Assembly: GCA_031431475.1 (NCBI GenBank)
Contig: JANPDL010000025.1
Coordinates: 124,001-188,000 of the forward strand
Direction: 5' to 3'
DNA: 64,000 nucleotides
From: JADCCX01 sp031431475
Lineage (GTDB): Bacteria; Pseudomonadota; Alphaproteobacteria; Rhizobiales; Beijerinckiaceae
Part shown: positions 27,260 to 35,825 of the stretch, in pieces
Position numbering within the stretch: position 1 is the stretch's first letter
How the letters are laid out: every line of letters starts with the position of its first letter
Notes under the pieces: generated by a model
What the model saw: the letters and a program-made list of their open reading frames with translations, nothing else
Databases searched by the model: none
What the model was told of the DNA's origin: nothing
Made by a program: the position numbers and the translations under genes

Positions 27260-27659
27260 GTGCCGTCCCGTCGCCCATCATTGCTCCGATGAGCTTTTGC
27301 TCATAGGCGATCAGCTCTTTTGCTGACTTAAGAGCTTTATAGAAGTCACCGCTTAAAATGCGGTTATTGATCTCGGCGATGATGGGTGTCGAACTGGGAG
27401 CGGCGTTAACAAAGTCTCTCACAAACTGGAAATACAGGTCGTGGTGTTTCTCGATTGACCCCTCGACATACATCAGCTGCACCGCAAAATAGATGCATTT
27501 TGCAGGGCTATTGGCGGTTTCGGTGTTGAGAATATCCTTTTCGCGCAGGATCGGTGCCTGCCCTTCAATGAAAAAGCGCGCGCGCTGCTCGCCGTTGCGG
27601 ATCGCGACCTTGCCGATGATGATTTTCTCGCCTGGCTTGAGTTCAACCTTGAGCGCCAT
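27201..27659 (-). CDS. flbT: Flagellin mRNA repressor FlbT
   Basis: 152 residues, beginning MALKVELKPGEKIIIGKVAIRNGEQRARFFIEG, with ILREKDILNTETANSPAKCIYFAVQLMYV in the middle, as in FlbT. FlbT binds the 5' leader of flagellin mRNA and lowers its stability until the hook is complete. It lies 14 nt downstream of a flagellin gene, so repressor and target may share a transcript. Confidence 0.93.
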   Translation of the reverse strand: MALKVELKPGEKIIIGKVAIRNGEQRARFFIEGQAPILREKDILNTETANSPAKCIYFAVQLMYVEGSIEKHHDLYFQFVRDFVNAAPSSTPIIAEINNRILSGDFYKALKSAKELIAYEQKLIGAMMGDGTAHELSGTSLRKDGTADPSGA

Positions 27660-27673
27660 GGTTCAAACGCTCC

Positions 27674-28612
27674 TTAGTTAAACAGGCGCAACACAGCCTG
27701 ATCCGCCTGGTTGGCGAGGCTGAGGGCCTGGGTCGAGAGCTGCTGGCGCGTCTGGAGTGCTAGAAGCTTGGCACCCTCCTCGTTCTGGTCAGCGAGCACC
27801 AGACCATCCGCGCCGACATTGAGGGTCAGGACGGAATCCTTGGTGAATTGCTGGCGGTTCTGGAGAACGGTGAGGTTGATGCCGAAGTTCGATGCGGCCC
27901 CGCGGATCGACGAGACATAGCTTTGCAGATAGGCCAGATCGCGTTGGATCGTTGCGTCGCCGAGCGCACCGGAATCATAATCCGTAGCGACTGCACGCGG
28001 CGGAAAGCCGGTTGGTGCCAGTGCATCGGGTGCGACGGGAGTGACAACCTGTGCCGCCGTGGAACCTGCCGCAATTGGCGGATTGCCAGCAAGCGTTGCC
28101 CTCAGGTTGATCGCCTTAACGTCGAGCTGTGTTGTCAGTGTTTCGTTGAAGGATACCCGCAGATCGTAACGGCTGTCATAGGCACCCGCGACACCGCCGT
28201 TGAGCATGTTGCGGCCATTGAAACCGGCATCTGCAACCAGCTGGTTCATCTGGTTCTTGATTTCCTCAAATGACGTGCGCGCCTGATTGCGGATCGTGTT
28301 GTCCGTGGTCGAAGCCGCATTCTTGAGGATGCCGCTGGCAGATTCCGCCAGCTTTTGCAGGCCTTCGATGGCTTTGCCCGTAATTTTTAGCGTTTCGACC
28401 GCGATTCCCATCTGATCCAGCAGGTTGGAAAGATCCTTGCCGCGCTGGCGCAGGCCATCCGCCTGAAAGTAGTTGAGCGGGTTATCGAGGGCGGAATTGA
28501 CACGCTTGCCTGTTGCCAGTCGCTCCTGGCTGATCTCGAGGTTTCTCGAATGATCTTGCAGCGACAACAGGTTGGTCCTGATCCCGCGCGAAAGGACGAT
28601 ATCTCCAGGCAT
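27674..28612 (-). CDS. Flagellin (first copy)
   Basis: 312 residues from ATG 28612, with a GAGGG ribosome site. The conserved N-terminal D0/D1 region (LSLQDHSRNLEISQERLATGKRVNSALDNPLNYF) and the C-terminal region (EEGAKLLALQTRQQLSTQALSLANQADQAVLRLF) are both present, with a short central variable part. It is an alphaproteobacterial short flagellin that forms the filament. Its upstream region holds two TTAAC elements at 28673-28703. It differs in sequence from the second copy at 29551-30465. Confidence 0.93.
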   Translation of the reverse strand: MPGDIVLSRGIRTNLLSLQDHSRNLEISQERLATGKRVNSALDNPLNYFQADGLRQRGKDLSNLLDQMGIAVETLKITGKAIEGLQKLAESASGILKNAASTTDNTIRNQARTSFEEIKNQMNQLVADAGFNGRNMLNGGVAGAYDSRYDLRVSFNETLTTQLDVKAINLRATLAGNPPIAAGSTAAQVVTPVAPDALAPTGFPPRAVATDYDSGALGDATIQRDLAYLQSYVSSIRGAASNFGINLTVLQNRQQFTKDSVLTLNVGADGLVLADQNEEGAKLLALQTRQQLSTQALSLANQADQAVLRLFN

Positions 28613-28731
28613 ATGGAAGCCCTCGTTTCTTGACCCGATTCTGGGTTCCGTACGGTTTTCTCCCGCCGGATCAGTTAACATCCATGAAGAAAGTTGGTTA
28701 ACAGTTCCTTACGCAATGCTATCCAATCAAT

Positions 28732-29328
28732 ATGGATCACGAGATCAGTTTCCGCACCGCGCGCCAGAATGATGTTGCCGTTTTGCTCGAGCTGATGATG
28801 ATTTCGAGTTGGGGCGGTATCCGCGCGGCCTGGGAGCGGGTCAAGGGACCGCGCGAATCATGGCGGGACCGGGGGCTGGCGGAACTGGCCGATGCGGATT
28901 GCGAGATCGGGTATGCGCGGTTCGTTCTGGCCGAGGTCGAAGGGCGTATCGCCGGTATGGCGCTCCTCAACCGCATCGCTGATACCAGCAGCCTAAGGCC
29001 GGACCTTGAGCCGCCGGAGCAGGCGGGGGCGGTCGCGCTGATCAAGCAGGCCAGCATGTCGATATTCATCCGTGAGCTAGCGGTAGCTGAATGGATCAGG
29101 GGGCGCGGCCTCGGCCGCAGTTTTCTGGAGGTCGCCGGAGAGATCGCGCTGGGCCAGGGGCTCGACCGGGTTACGCTCATTGTCAATGATGCCAATGCCG
29201 CCGCCCACAAACTTTACACGACCAGTGGGTTTACGATGGTGGAGTCGAGGCCCAGCATCGGGCATCCCGCTTTCGATGACGGTTCGATGCTGCTGCTGAT
29301 GGAGAAAACCGTCGCGCCGGGGAAATGA
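28732..29328 (+). CDS. GNAT family N-acetyltransferase
   Basis: 198 residues. The acetyl-CoA binding motif A appears in VAEWIRGRGLGRSFLEVAGEIA, and motif B in AAAHKLYTTSGFTMVESR. The acceptor is unknown. It is placed between two flagellin genes on the opposite strand, which raises flagellin or flagellin-sugar acetylation as a possibility (inference only). No Shine-Dalgarno is evident before ATG 28732. Confidence 0.85.
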   Translation: MDHEISFRTARQNDVAVLLELMMISSWGGIRAAWERVKGPRESWRDRGLAELADADCEIGYARFVLAEVEGRIAGMALLNRIADTSSLRPDLEPPEQAGAVALIKQASMSIFIRELAVAEWIRGRGLGRSFLEVAGEIALGQGLDRVTLIVNDANAAAHKLYTTSGFTMVESRPSIGHPAFDDGSMLLLMEKTVAPGK

Positions 29329-29342
29329 AACAAAGACGAATG

Positions 29343-29370
29343 AAAAAAGGCGGCTGTTTCCAACCGCCTT
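29343..29370 (-). terminator. Rho-independent terminator after the second flagellin gene
   Basis: On the minus strand the stem AAGGCGG/CCGCCTT with a 10-base loop is followed by TTTT. It lies about 180 nt beyond the flagellin stop and also sits 15 nt past the GNAT gene end. Confidence 0.75.
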
Positions 29371-29550
29371 GAGTTGCCTGATGTCCGGGTTCCGGTCGCC
29401 CTACGACGGGGCCGAAAGTCAGGAGAAAGTCTTGAAAGGGTGCCCGCGCCGTATGCGATACAAGGTTCGGCGCGGGGAGAAGATCGGGCGGCGACGTGTT
29501 TGGTCAGGACCGCCGCCCGCGACCCGGCTTTCGCCGGGGCGTATTCGGGA

Positions 29551-30465
29551 TCAGAAGAGTCGCAGGATCGCCTGGTTTGCCTGGTTGGCGAGGCTGAGCG
29601 CCTGCACCGAAAGCTGCTGGCGGGTCTGGAGGGCGGCGAGTGTGGCACCTTCTTCGTTGACGTCGGCGATGGTGAGTCCGTCCGACGTCTGTGACAGCGT
29701 CCGCTGCTGGAAGTTGGAATAATCGATACGGACCTGCAGAACCGAGAGATTGACTGAGAACTGGGATGCATTGGCTTGCAGGCGATTCAACGCTGTCTGG
29801 GATTGGGTGATCAGTGAATCCAGCCGACCGTTGCCTGTGACATCGTTCGTCCATGCACCAGCGGTGTAAACCGTGTTGTCAGGTACAGGCGCTGCGTTGA
29901 TCGTGGTGACAAAACCCTGTGCGACAGTACCAAAAGCCAACTGCGCACTGTTGTGAGTTAGGGACACGCCTGTCACCGTGAGTCTGGTCAAGTTGACGCC
30001 TGTCTCCGCGTTCCAGTCGATCTGAAGCGTATCCGGAGTTTCGGCGAGCAGGTTCTTGCCGTTGAATCCCGCATCACGAGAAAGCTCGGTGATTTGGTTA
30101 AAAATCGTGGCAATCTGGCCGCCAAGTGTATCGCGGACACCGCTGGCCGTATCATCGGCGCTCTGGCGTGCTTGCCTGGCGAGCGCCTGGACTGATTCTA
30201 CGAGCTTTGTGATGCTCTCGATCGTTTTGATCGCTTTCTGAAGTGTGCTCTGCGCGATGTTCTGGCTATCGAGCAGATTCGAAAGATCGGCTTTGTTCTT
30301 GTCAAAGCCCCGGGCCAGGAAATAATTCAGAGGCCCGTCGAGGACATCGTTGATTTTCTTGCCGGTGGCGAGGCGTTTGTTGGAGATGGCCTGTTGAGCC
30401 GTGATGTCTCCGATGGAATACAGCGCTGTGCGTATACCTGTGGATAGGGCGACTGAAGATGACAT
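29551..30465 (-). CDS. Flagellin (second copy)
   Basis: 304 residues from ATG 30465 (AAGG 8 nt upstream). N-terminal TGIRTALYSIGDITAQQAISNKRLATGKKINDVLDGPLNYF and C-terminal EEGATLAALQTRQQLSVQALSLANQANQAILRLF are flagellin D0/D1 hallmarks. The central part (TLQIDWNAETGVNLTRLTVTGVSL) is unlike the first copy. The roughly 190-nt upstream region has TTAACC repeats, including ATGGTTAA at 30626-30633. It is transcribed separately from the first flagellin and has its own terminator. Confidence 0.93.
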   Translation of the reverse strand: MSSSVALSTGIRTALYSIGDITAQQAISNKRLATGKKINDVLDGPLNYFLARGFDKNKADLSNLLDSQNIAQSTLQKAIKTIESITKLVESVQALARQARQSADDTASGVRDTLGGQIATIFNQITELSRDAGFNGKNLLAETPDTLQIDWNAETGVNLTRLTVTGVSLTHNSAQLAFGTVAQGFVTTINAAPVPDNTVYTAGAWTNDVTGNGRLDSLITQSQTALNRLQANASQFSVNLSVLQVRIDYSNFQQRTLSQTSDGLTIADVNEEGATLAALQTRQQLSVQALSLANQANQAILRLF

Positions 30466-30682
30466 TGTGTGAACCTTCTGGCTCTTGGTGCATTCTTGCC
30501 CCCTGCCGTTCTGGCCGGGGTATCGCAGGCTTTCTGCCCGTCGATGAAATGACAATGCCCTGTTAAGGTTGACGCAGCGTTAATGTCCTTCAGGATGCGG
30601 TAAGGTTAATCCGCAAGTCTCTGTTATGGTTAATTAATCGATAATGCGGCAGTTGGTATCCGCTCTCTGCTCAAACGCGCAT

Positions 30683-30707
30683 GAAAAAGCCCGGCACGCG
30701 GCCGGGC
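30683..30707 (-). terminator. Rho-independent terminator after dksA
   Basis: Perfect 7-bp stem GCCCGGC/GCCGGGC with a 5-base loop, followed on the minus strand by TTTTT. It stands 30 nt beyond the dksA stop. Confidence 0.8.
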
Positions 30708-30736
30708 AAATGACAGTCATTACATTGATACGTGGC

Positions 30737-31165
30737 TCAGTCGTCGCGGTATATCTTCTCGCGCCGCTCGTGCCGCTCCTGCGCCTCTACAGTCAGCGTG
30801 GCGATAGGGCGTGCATCAAGGCGACGCAGCGAGATAGGTTCGCCGGTTTCTTCGCAATAGCCATAGGACCCGTCAGTGATGCGTGACAGGGCTGAATCGA
30901 TCTTTGAGATCAGCTTGCGCTGCCGGTCGCGGGCGCGCAGTTCGATGGAGCGGTCTGTTTCCGATGAAGCGCGGTCCGCCAGATCAGGATGGTTATCGTT
31001 CTCGCTCTGCAGCGTGTGGATCGTTTCAGACGCCTCCCGCAGGATCTCATCTTTCCACGCAATCAGCTTGCGGCGAAAATAATCACGCTGCCGCTCGTTC
31101 ATGAAGGGCTCGTCCTCCGTCGGACGATAACCTTCACCCAATATGATTTTACCCCTACTCGCCAT
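30737..31165 (-). CDS. dksA: RNA polymerase-binding protein DksA
   Basis: 142 residues from ATG 31165. The coiled-coil section (NERQRDYFRRKLIAWKDEILREASETIHTL ... DLADRASSETDRSIELRARDRQRKLISKI) carries the acidic tip region. The zinc-finger-like region YGYCEETGEPISLRRLDARPIATL keeps only one cysteine, as commonly seen in alphaproteobacterial DksA, so it probably does not bind zinc. It works with ppGpp at the polymerase secondary channel. Confidence 0.93.
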   Translation of the reverse strand: MASRGKIILGEGYRPTEDEPFMNERQRDYFRRKLIAWKDEILREASETIHTLQSENDNHPDLADRASSETDRSIELRARDRQRKLISKIDSALSRITDGSYGYCEETGEPISLRRLDARPIATLTVEAQERHERREKIYRDD

Positions 31166-31317
31166 CACGCATACCCTCCGATTCCGTACCATCCCAAAAG
31201 CGCCTATACTCCCATTGCAACGGTCTCTCAACGGCTCTCGAATTTATTTGAACCGGTTAGCTTAAGGCCGATTTCGAGCCAGAAAGATTGCAAGACCGAG
31301 GCCAGAGAATCTTTGCT

Positions 31318-32304
31318 CTAGCGTACCGATCTGCGAAGAATGTCAGAGATGGCACCCTCAACCCGTGTCGCCATTGCCCTGGTGTAGTGGTTGTGGTCAT
31401 AAAACATCGTTCTGATGCGATTTTCAGGGTTGTCGACCCACAGATCGAAGACCTCTGTTCTGGGTCGCCCTGCAACTGCGCTGGCAAGCTCCGCCTTGCA
31501 GGCAGCAAGGTTTCGCTTGTCGTCATTGGTCGCCTGTGGCGGCGTGGGTGAGAAGAGCGGTGGATGCAGAAGCAGGAGTCTGGTCTCAGCCGGAAGACTT
31601 TTGACAATGCGTACCAGACTGTCGGTCGCTGCCCCGCGAAGGCCAACTGGCACTGGAATGGCCGGAAGCTTGATGTCTACCAGCGGGTATTGCCTGTATC
31701 CACCTGGCGCTTCGTAGTCCCAGAAGCCGTCTGACCTCGCCAAAGGCCCCTTGCCCAGGAGCAATCGAATGCGCTTGGGGAGGAACTCCAGGCTATCCAT
31801 GCGGACCAGTGACGACAGGTATGTCAACGGATTATTGTCATACAGCCAGAACGGAAACGGGTGCACTGTCTGCGTGCTGCGAGATGCATCGCACCAAGAG
31901 GAATCAAGGCCCAGGACGATGGTTCCGATGGCACTGCCGCGTCTGCGGATCAGATGCTCGATCATCGCAACCTGTTCCATAGGCCCTGTCCCAGGCACCG
32001 ATAGTTGAACGAAACGCTGGCCTGTAGCAGCGTTCAGACGCTCCGGACTCAGGATCTGGATGGTCGAATTGCCAAAAATGGCGGCGTTGAATTCCGGGTT
32101 TCGTATGCGGCTGGCATTCGCTACGCGGGGGCCGGTTTCCGGCATGCCCGCTTTTGGGAATGGCGTCATGCGGGACGTGTCATAGGGATCGAGAAGCACC
32201 AGGACACAAGCGAGTGTCAGAGCAAAACCTAGACAGACGGCAACGAAGGTTCCAGCAAACCCTCTCCCGTGCCCCTGATCAGAACTGGAAGTAGATGAAA
32301 TCAT
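31318..32304 (-). CDS. SGNH/AlgX-like partner protein of an MBOAT acyltransferase
   Basis: About 328 residues with one N-terminal membrane anchor (FAGTFVAVCLGFALTLACVLVLL) and a periplasmic domain. FGNSTIQILSPERL could hold the nucleophilic serine block, and the C-terminal YDHNHYTRA could hold the Asp/His of an SGNH hydrolase. Such proteins work with MBOAT membrane acyltransferases to O-acetylate polysaccharides. The start is not fixed: ATG 32304, 32313 and 32316 all overlap the MBOAT stop region. Confidence 0.75.
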   Translation of the reverse strand: MISSTSSSDQGHGRGFAGTFVAVCLGFALTLACVLVLLDPYDTSRMTPFPKAGMPETGPRVANASRIRNPEFNAAIFGNSTIQILSPERLNAATGQRFVQLSVPGTGPMEQVAMIEHLIRRRGSAIGTIVLGLDSSWCDASRSTQTVHPFPFWLYDNNPLTYLSSLVRMDSLEFLPKRIRLLLGKGPLARSDGFWDYEAPGGYRQYPLVDIKLPAIPVPVGLRGAATDSLVRIVKSLPAETRLLLLHPPLFSPTPPQATNDDKRNLAACKAELASAVAGRPRTEVFDLWVDNPENRIRTMFYDHNHYTRAMATRVEGAISDILRRSVR

Positions 32305-33664
32305 AATTGGCATCATCGCCGATCTTGAGCAGCACGAAGACAAACAGGATTGCGAACAGTGCCGCCATCCAGCGTGTCACCGGAACTTTCTGGACGAGTG
32401 TCCAGCTTGTGGGACCGATCATTGCAAAGGTTGAGGCGACCGCCAGTGACCGCCACTTGAACCCGGTTCCGAATGGGGCAAAGCCAAGCATTGCCTTGTA
32501 GATTGTCAACGCGGCCGCGAAACTTGTGGCCCGGAACAAGACCCAGCACAGCATCACGAAGAAGAAAGTCAGCACGCCCCCCAGCAGCGGAGGAAATGGC
32601 AGATTGCGCTTGCGCCACAGCACACCCACGCAAAGTCCAATGCCATGAGCAACACCCCAGGCGACAAAGGTCCAACCCGCACCATGCCACAAGCCACCCA
32701 ATGCCATGGTCATGAACAGCGCGAAAAGCTGGACATTGAGCCCGCTGCGGCTGCCACCAAGCCTGATGTATAGGTAGTCTCTAAGGAACCGCGACAAAGT
32801 CATATGCCAGCGTCGCCAGAAATCCTGCAGCGAGCGCGCGCGGTACGGCGCATCAAAGTTCTGCGGCAGCATGACACCGAACAAAAGGGCTATGCCCAGT
32901 GCCATGTCGGTATAGCCGGAGAAGTCGAAATATATCTGGAAGGTGAAGCCCAGCACAGCCTGCCAGGCCTCGAGCACGGTTACCACGTTGCCAGCGGCGG
33001 CAAGCTTGAAGACAGGGTTCACATACTCCGACAGTGGATCGCCAATCAGCACTTTCTTGGCGAGGCCCAGCGTCAGTAGCATAATGCCGCGTGCGGCACG
33101 TTCCTCCCATCCCTCGCGGTACGGGCGCTCATCAAACTGGTGCATCAACTCCGACCAGCGCACCAACGGCCCAGCCAGCACTTGCGGAAAAAAGCCGATG
33201 TAGAGGGCATAGCGGTTCAGATCATAGGCTGGTGCTTTCCCTTCTCTCAAATCAGTCAGGTACATAACGTGGTGGAAGGTGAAGAAAGAAATCCCGAGCG
33301 GCAGGGCAATCTCCGGGCGGATGAGGCCGGCACCCGATACGCTATTGATTCCATCAACGAGAAAACCGGTGTATTTGAACACGCCGAGCACAAAGAGGTT
33401 CGCGGCAATCGCGGCAATGATCATCCAGCCCTGTTCCGCCCCGGCCAGACGGCTTTTCACGAAACTCCGGGAGATCAACCAGTTGATCACGATCGACAGG
33501 CCAAGCAGCGGAATGAAGCGCCAGTCCCAGTAGCCATAAAATGCGAAGGAAAGGACGGTCAGCAGCAGCAGCCTGTACTGCGGCTGATAGCGCTCCACCG
33601 CCACATGGGCAGCCAGCGCCAGTGGCAGAAATACCAGAAGAAAGGCAAAGGAGTTGAAAAGCAT
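32279..33664 (-). CDS. MBOAT family O-acyltransferase (AlgI-like)
   Basis: 461-residue multi-spanning membrane protein. It contains the family core DFWRRWHMTLSRFLRDYLYIRLGG and the active-site histidine in MALGGLWHGAGWTFVAWG, plus PLGISFFTFHHVMYLTD. It passes acyl groups from a cytosolic donor to periplasmic glycans. It overlaps the SGNH partner gene downstream. The target glycan is unknown; no polysaccharide synthesis genes are adjacent, only flagellar genes. Confidence 0.92.
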   Translation of the reverse strand: MLFNSFAFLLVFLPLALAAHVAVERYQPQYRLLLLTVLSFAFYGYWDWRFIPLLGLSIVINWLISRSFVKSRLAGAEQGWMIIAAIAANLFVLGVFKYTGFLVDGINSVSGAGLIRPEIALPLGISFFTFHHVMYLTDLREGKAPAYDLNRYALYIGFFPQVLAGPLVRWSELMHQFDERPYREGWEERAARGIMLLTLGLAKKVLIGDPLSEYVNPVFKLAAAGNVVTVLEAWQAVLGFTFQIYFDFSGYTDMALGIALLFGVMLPQNFDAPYRARSLQDFWRRWHMTLSRFLRDYLYIRLGGSRSGLNVQLFALFMTMALGGLWHGAGWTFVAWGVAHGIGLCVGVLWRKRNLPFPPLLGGVLTFFFVMLCWVLFRATSFAAALTIYKAMLGFAPFGTGFKWRSLAVASTFAMIGPTSWTLVQKVPVTRWMAALFAILFVFVLLKIGDDANYDFIYFQF

Positions 33665-33739
33665 CGAGGAGTGGACCGGAACCCGTGAACGAAAGTTCGA
33701 TTAGCGGATAGCCGCAGCGAGCGCTACCCTTGCCGATAG

Positions 33740-34156
33740 CTATCCGCGCCCAAGTTTCGCCAGCTCCACGGCAGCTCGCAGCTCGATATGGGCTAATACA
33801 TCGGCAAGGCCTGGATCATCCATACTGTCGGAATGGCTGTTGAGCTGGGACTTCAGGTTTTCGAGCTGATGCGGCGAGATACGCCCGGACAGGATCGAAA
33901 TCTTCAGTTGCTCAAGTATGTCGAGCAAGCCTTTGCCGCGTCTGACAGCTTTCTTGCGGCGCTCCAGCGCGTCGCCTGCAGCTTGCAGCGCAATCATGCC
34001 GTCAAGAGCACCAGCAGGAGCGGCCGATTGTGCGGACGAGGCGCGCCCGGGTCCGTCACCGCCATTGAGGCTGAAGCGTGAGCCGGCAGCCGCACTGCGC
34101 TGGGTGCCGGATGTCCCGCCAAGGGGTGCCAAGGGGTTGCGGTCGTTGACGCGCAT
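33740..34156 (-). CDS. fliX: Flagellar assembly regulator FliX
   Basis: 138 residues from ATG 34156, close to the Caulobacter protein in length. It starts MRVNDRNPLAPLGGTSGTQRS and has the conserved C-terminal LDILEQLKISILSGRISPHQLENLKSQL ... DPGLADVLAHIELRAAVELAKLG. FliX couples class II flagellar structure assembly to activity of the sigma-54 activator FlbD. It is divergent from flgI, with CtrA-like and palindromic elements between them. Confidence 0.93.
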   Translation of the reverse strand: MRVNDRNPLAPLGGTSGTQRSAAAGSRFSLNGGDGPGRASSAQSAAPAGALDGMIALQAAGDALERRKKAVRRGKGLLDILEQLKISILSGRISPHQLENLKSQLNSHSDSMDDPGLADVLAHIELRAAVELAKLGRG

Positions 34157-34183
34157 GGGTTGTTTCGCGTCCTGTGTTGCTCT

Positions 34184-34198
34184 CGGCAAAAGTCGCCG
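34184..34198. promoter_or_regulatory. Palindrome CGGC-N7-GCCG, copy 1 (near fliX)
   Basis: CGGCAAAAGTCGCCG. It lies 28 nt upstream of the fliX ATG, just downstream of a CtrA-like box on the fliX side. One of four similar palindromes in the flagellar intergenic regions; the position suits a repressor site for fliX. Confidence 0.5.
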
Positions 34199-34205
34199 TT
34201 TAGGG

Positions 34206-34220
34206 TTAACCATTGGTAAA
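34206..34220 (-). promoter_or_regulatory. CtrA-like box before fliX
   Basis: On the minus strand the sequence is TTTA-CCAATGG-TTAAC, one base off TTAA-N7-TTAAC; on the plus strand it contains TTAACCAT. Placed 50 nt upstream of the fliX start. Confidence 0.55.
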
Positions 34221-34225
34221 GAACC

Positions 34226-34240
34226 CGGCTATTTTTGCCG
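34226..34240. promoter_or_regulatory. Palindrome CGGC-N7-GCCG, copy 2 (between fliX and flgI)
   Basis: CGGCTATTTTTGCCG, extended by flanking CC/GG pairs. Its centre is about 120 nt upstream of the predicted sigma-54 start site of flgI, the distance expected for an enhancer-binding activator. It could alternatively be read as a terminator-like hairpin. Confidence 0.5.
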
Positions 34241-34325
34241 GGCAGAGCGCGTGGATTCAATGCTGAGCAATTGCCATCTATCAACTTTAACGTTCTTAAT
34301 CATTAGGTTAGATCAAAATTCAGCC

Positions 34326-34341
34326 TTGGCACGCCCCTCGC
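34326..34341 (+). promoter_or_regulatory. Sigma-54 promoter of flgI
   Basis: TTGGCACGCCCCTCGC has the invariant GG (34328-34329) and GC (34340-34341) exactly 10 nt apart and matches TTGGCACG-N4-TTGC at all but one base. The expected start of transcription is near 34353, 22 nt before the GTG start codon. Confidence 0.8.
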
Positions 34342-34374
34342 TACACATCAGTGTGTAAAGTGGAGTGTCATCTC

Positions 34375-35502
34375 GTGCTTGCCCTGTCCCAAGTCTTCCG
34401 CTCCGTGGTCATTGCGATTCTCGTGCTTCTGAGCTTGATCTTTGTCCAACCCGCCAAGGCCATGTCGCGGATTAAGGATCTCGCCGCGGTTGAAGGCGTG
34501 CGTGAAAATCAGCTCGTGGGATATGGCCTTGTTGTTGGCCTCAACGGCACGGGCGACACGCTGAACAACTCACCTTTCACCCGACAGTCTGCACAAGCCA
34601 TGCTGGAGCGACTTGGCCTCAACACGAGAGGGGCCAACATGCGGACGGCCAACATGGCCGCCGTGATCGTGACCGCCAATCTCGCACCATTCTCCACACA
34701 GGGCACACGTCTAGACGTGACTGTTTCGTCACTGGGTGATGCCAAGTCGTTGCAGGGCGGCACTCTTCTCGTGACACCGCTGCTGGGTGCGGATGGCGAG
34801 GTCTATGCCGTGGCTCAGGGTTCGGTCGCCATTGCTGGTTTCTCTGCACAGGGCGATGCCACTTCGATCACACGCGGAGTACCGACGGTCGGACGCATCT
34901 CCAACGGTGCCCTGATCGAGCGTGAAATCGAATTTCAGCTCAACCGCCAGCGGGCCTTGCGGCTGGCGCTCCGCAACCCTGATCTGACGACGGCACGCCG
35001 CATGGCTGCCGCAATCAATGATTTCATCGGGGATGCTACAGCCGAACCCACGGACCCATCGACCGTCACGGTTCAGATCCCGAAGAACTACAAGGGCAAT
35101 ATGATCCAGCTCCTGACCGAGATCGAGCAGTTGCGTGTCGAGCCGGACCAGCGTGCGCGGATCGTCATCGACGAACGCTCCGGCGTGATTGTCATGGGTC
35201 GCGACGTGCGCGTTTCCAATGTCGCCATTGCCCAGGGCAATCTCACTATCACGATCTCCGAGCAGCCGCAGGTTTCGCAGCCCGCACCCTTCTCGGGCGG
35301 CCAGACCGCCATTGTTCCCCGGACCGGCGTGAAGGTGGACACCGGCGATGGTGCCCGTTTGGCCATCATCAAGGAGGGCGTGACTTTGCGCGAGGTTGTG
35401 GACGGCCTGAACGCGCTCGGCATCGGTCCGCGTGACCTGATCTCCATCCTGCAGGCGATCAAAGCGTCGGGTGCACTGCAAGCCGATATCGAGGTGATGT
35501 GA
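34375..35502 (+). CDS. flgI: Flagellar P-ring protein FlgI
   Basis: 375 residues including a signal peptide (SVVIAILVLLSLIFVQPAKA). The mature protein begins with the family hallmark SRIKDLAAVEGVRENQLVGYGLVVGLNGTGDTLNNSPFT and has NMRTANMAAVIVTANLAPF. It forms the periplasmic P ring. Start GTG 34375 is preferred because the sigma-54 start site is predicted at about 34353 and GGAG lies 9 nt upstream. TGATG overlap with the following flgJ gene. Confidence 0.95.
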   Translation: MLALSQVFRSVVIAILVLLSLIFVQPAKAMSRIKDLAAVEGVRENQLVGYGLVVGLNGTGDTLNNSPFTRQSAQAMLERLGLNTRGANMRTANMAAVIVTANLAPFSTQGTRLDVTVSSLGDAKSLQGGTLLVTPLLGADGEVYAVAQGSVAIAGFSAQGDATSITRGVPTVGRISNGALIEREIEFQLNRQRALRLALRNPDLTTARRMAAAINDFIGDATAEPTDPSTVTVQIPKNYKGNMIQLLTEIEQLRVEPDQRARIVIDERSGVIVMGRDVRVSNVAIAQGNLTITISEQPQVSQPAPFSGGQTAIVPRTGVKVDTGDGARLAIIKEGVTLREVVDGLNALGIGPRDLISILQAIKASGALQADIEVM

Positions 35503-35825
35503 TGAGTATTGCCGCCACTCTTCCCGCCAAACAGGCACTCGATGCCTATCAGGCCGCTGCGAAGGCAGCGCCCGGTAGCCGCGAGGCCAAGGCGCGCAGT
35601 GCTGCGCAGGGCTTCGAGGCGACATATTTCCAGAACATGCTGGAAAGCATGGTGGCAGGCGTCGGTACAGAAGGCCCGCTCGGCTCTGGCCAGACTGGCG
35701 GCGGTGCATGGCGCGGCTTCCTGATGGACGAGATGTCGAAGGGCATGAGCAAGGCCAATTCGCTTGGTATCGCACCTCAGGTCTACCGCGAGATGATGCG
35801 CATTCAGGAAGGTGCCCGCAAATGA
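35502..35825 (+). CDS. flgJ: Rod-binding protein FlgJ (N-terminal domain only)
   Basis: 107 residues. The region AAQGFEATYFQNMLESMVAG ... GGGAWRGFLMDEMSKGMSKANSLGIAPQVYREMMR is the rod-binding domain. The C-terminal muramidase domain of enterobacterial FlgJ is absent, as usual in alphaproteobacteria, so a separate lytic enzyme must open the wall. One-base overlap with flgI and 4-nt overlap with the next gene. Confidence 0.88.
   Translation: MSIAATLPAKQALDAYQAAAKAAPGSREAKARSAAQGFEATYFQNMLESMVAGVGTEGPLGSGQTGGGAWRGFLMDEMSKGMSKANSLGIAPQVYREMMRIQEGARK

Noticed and set aside
30487..30503. Possible sigma-54 site before the second flagellin (GG-N10-GC on the minus strand)
   Set aside because: Only the GG/GC spacing fits; the -24 block is AGGGGGC rather than TGGCAC, so it is not reported as a promoter.
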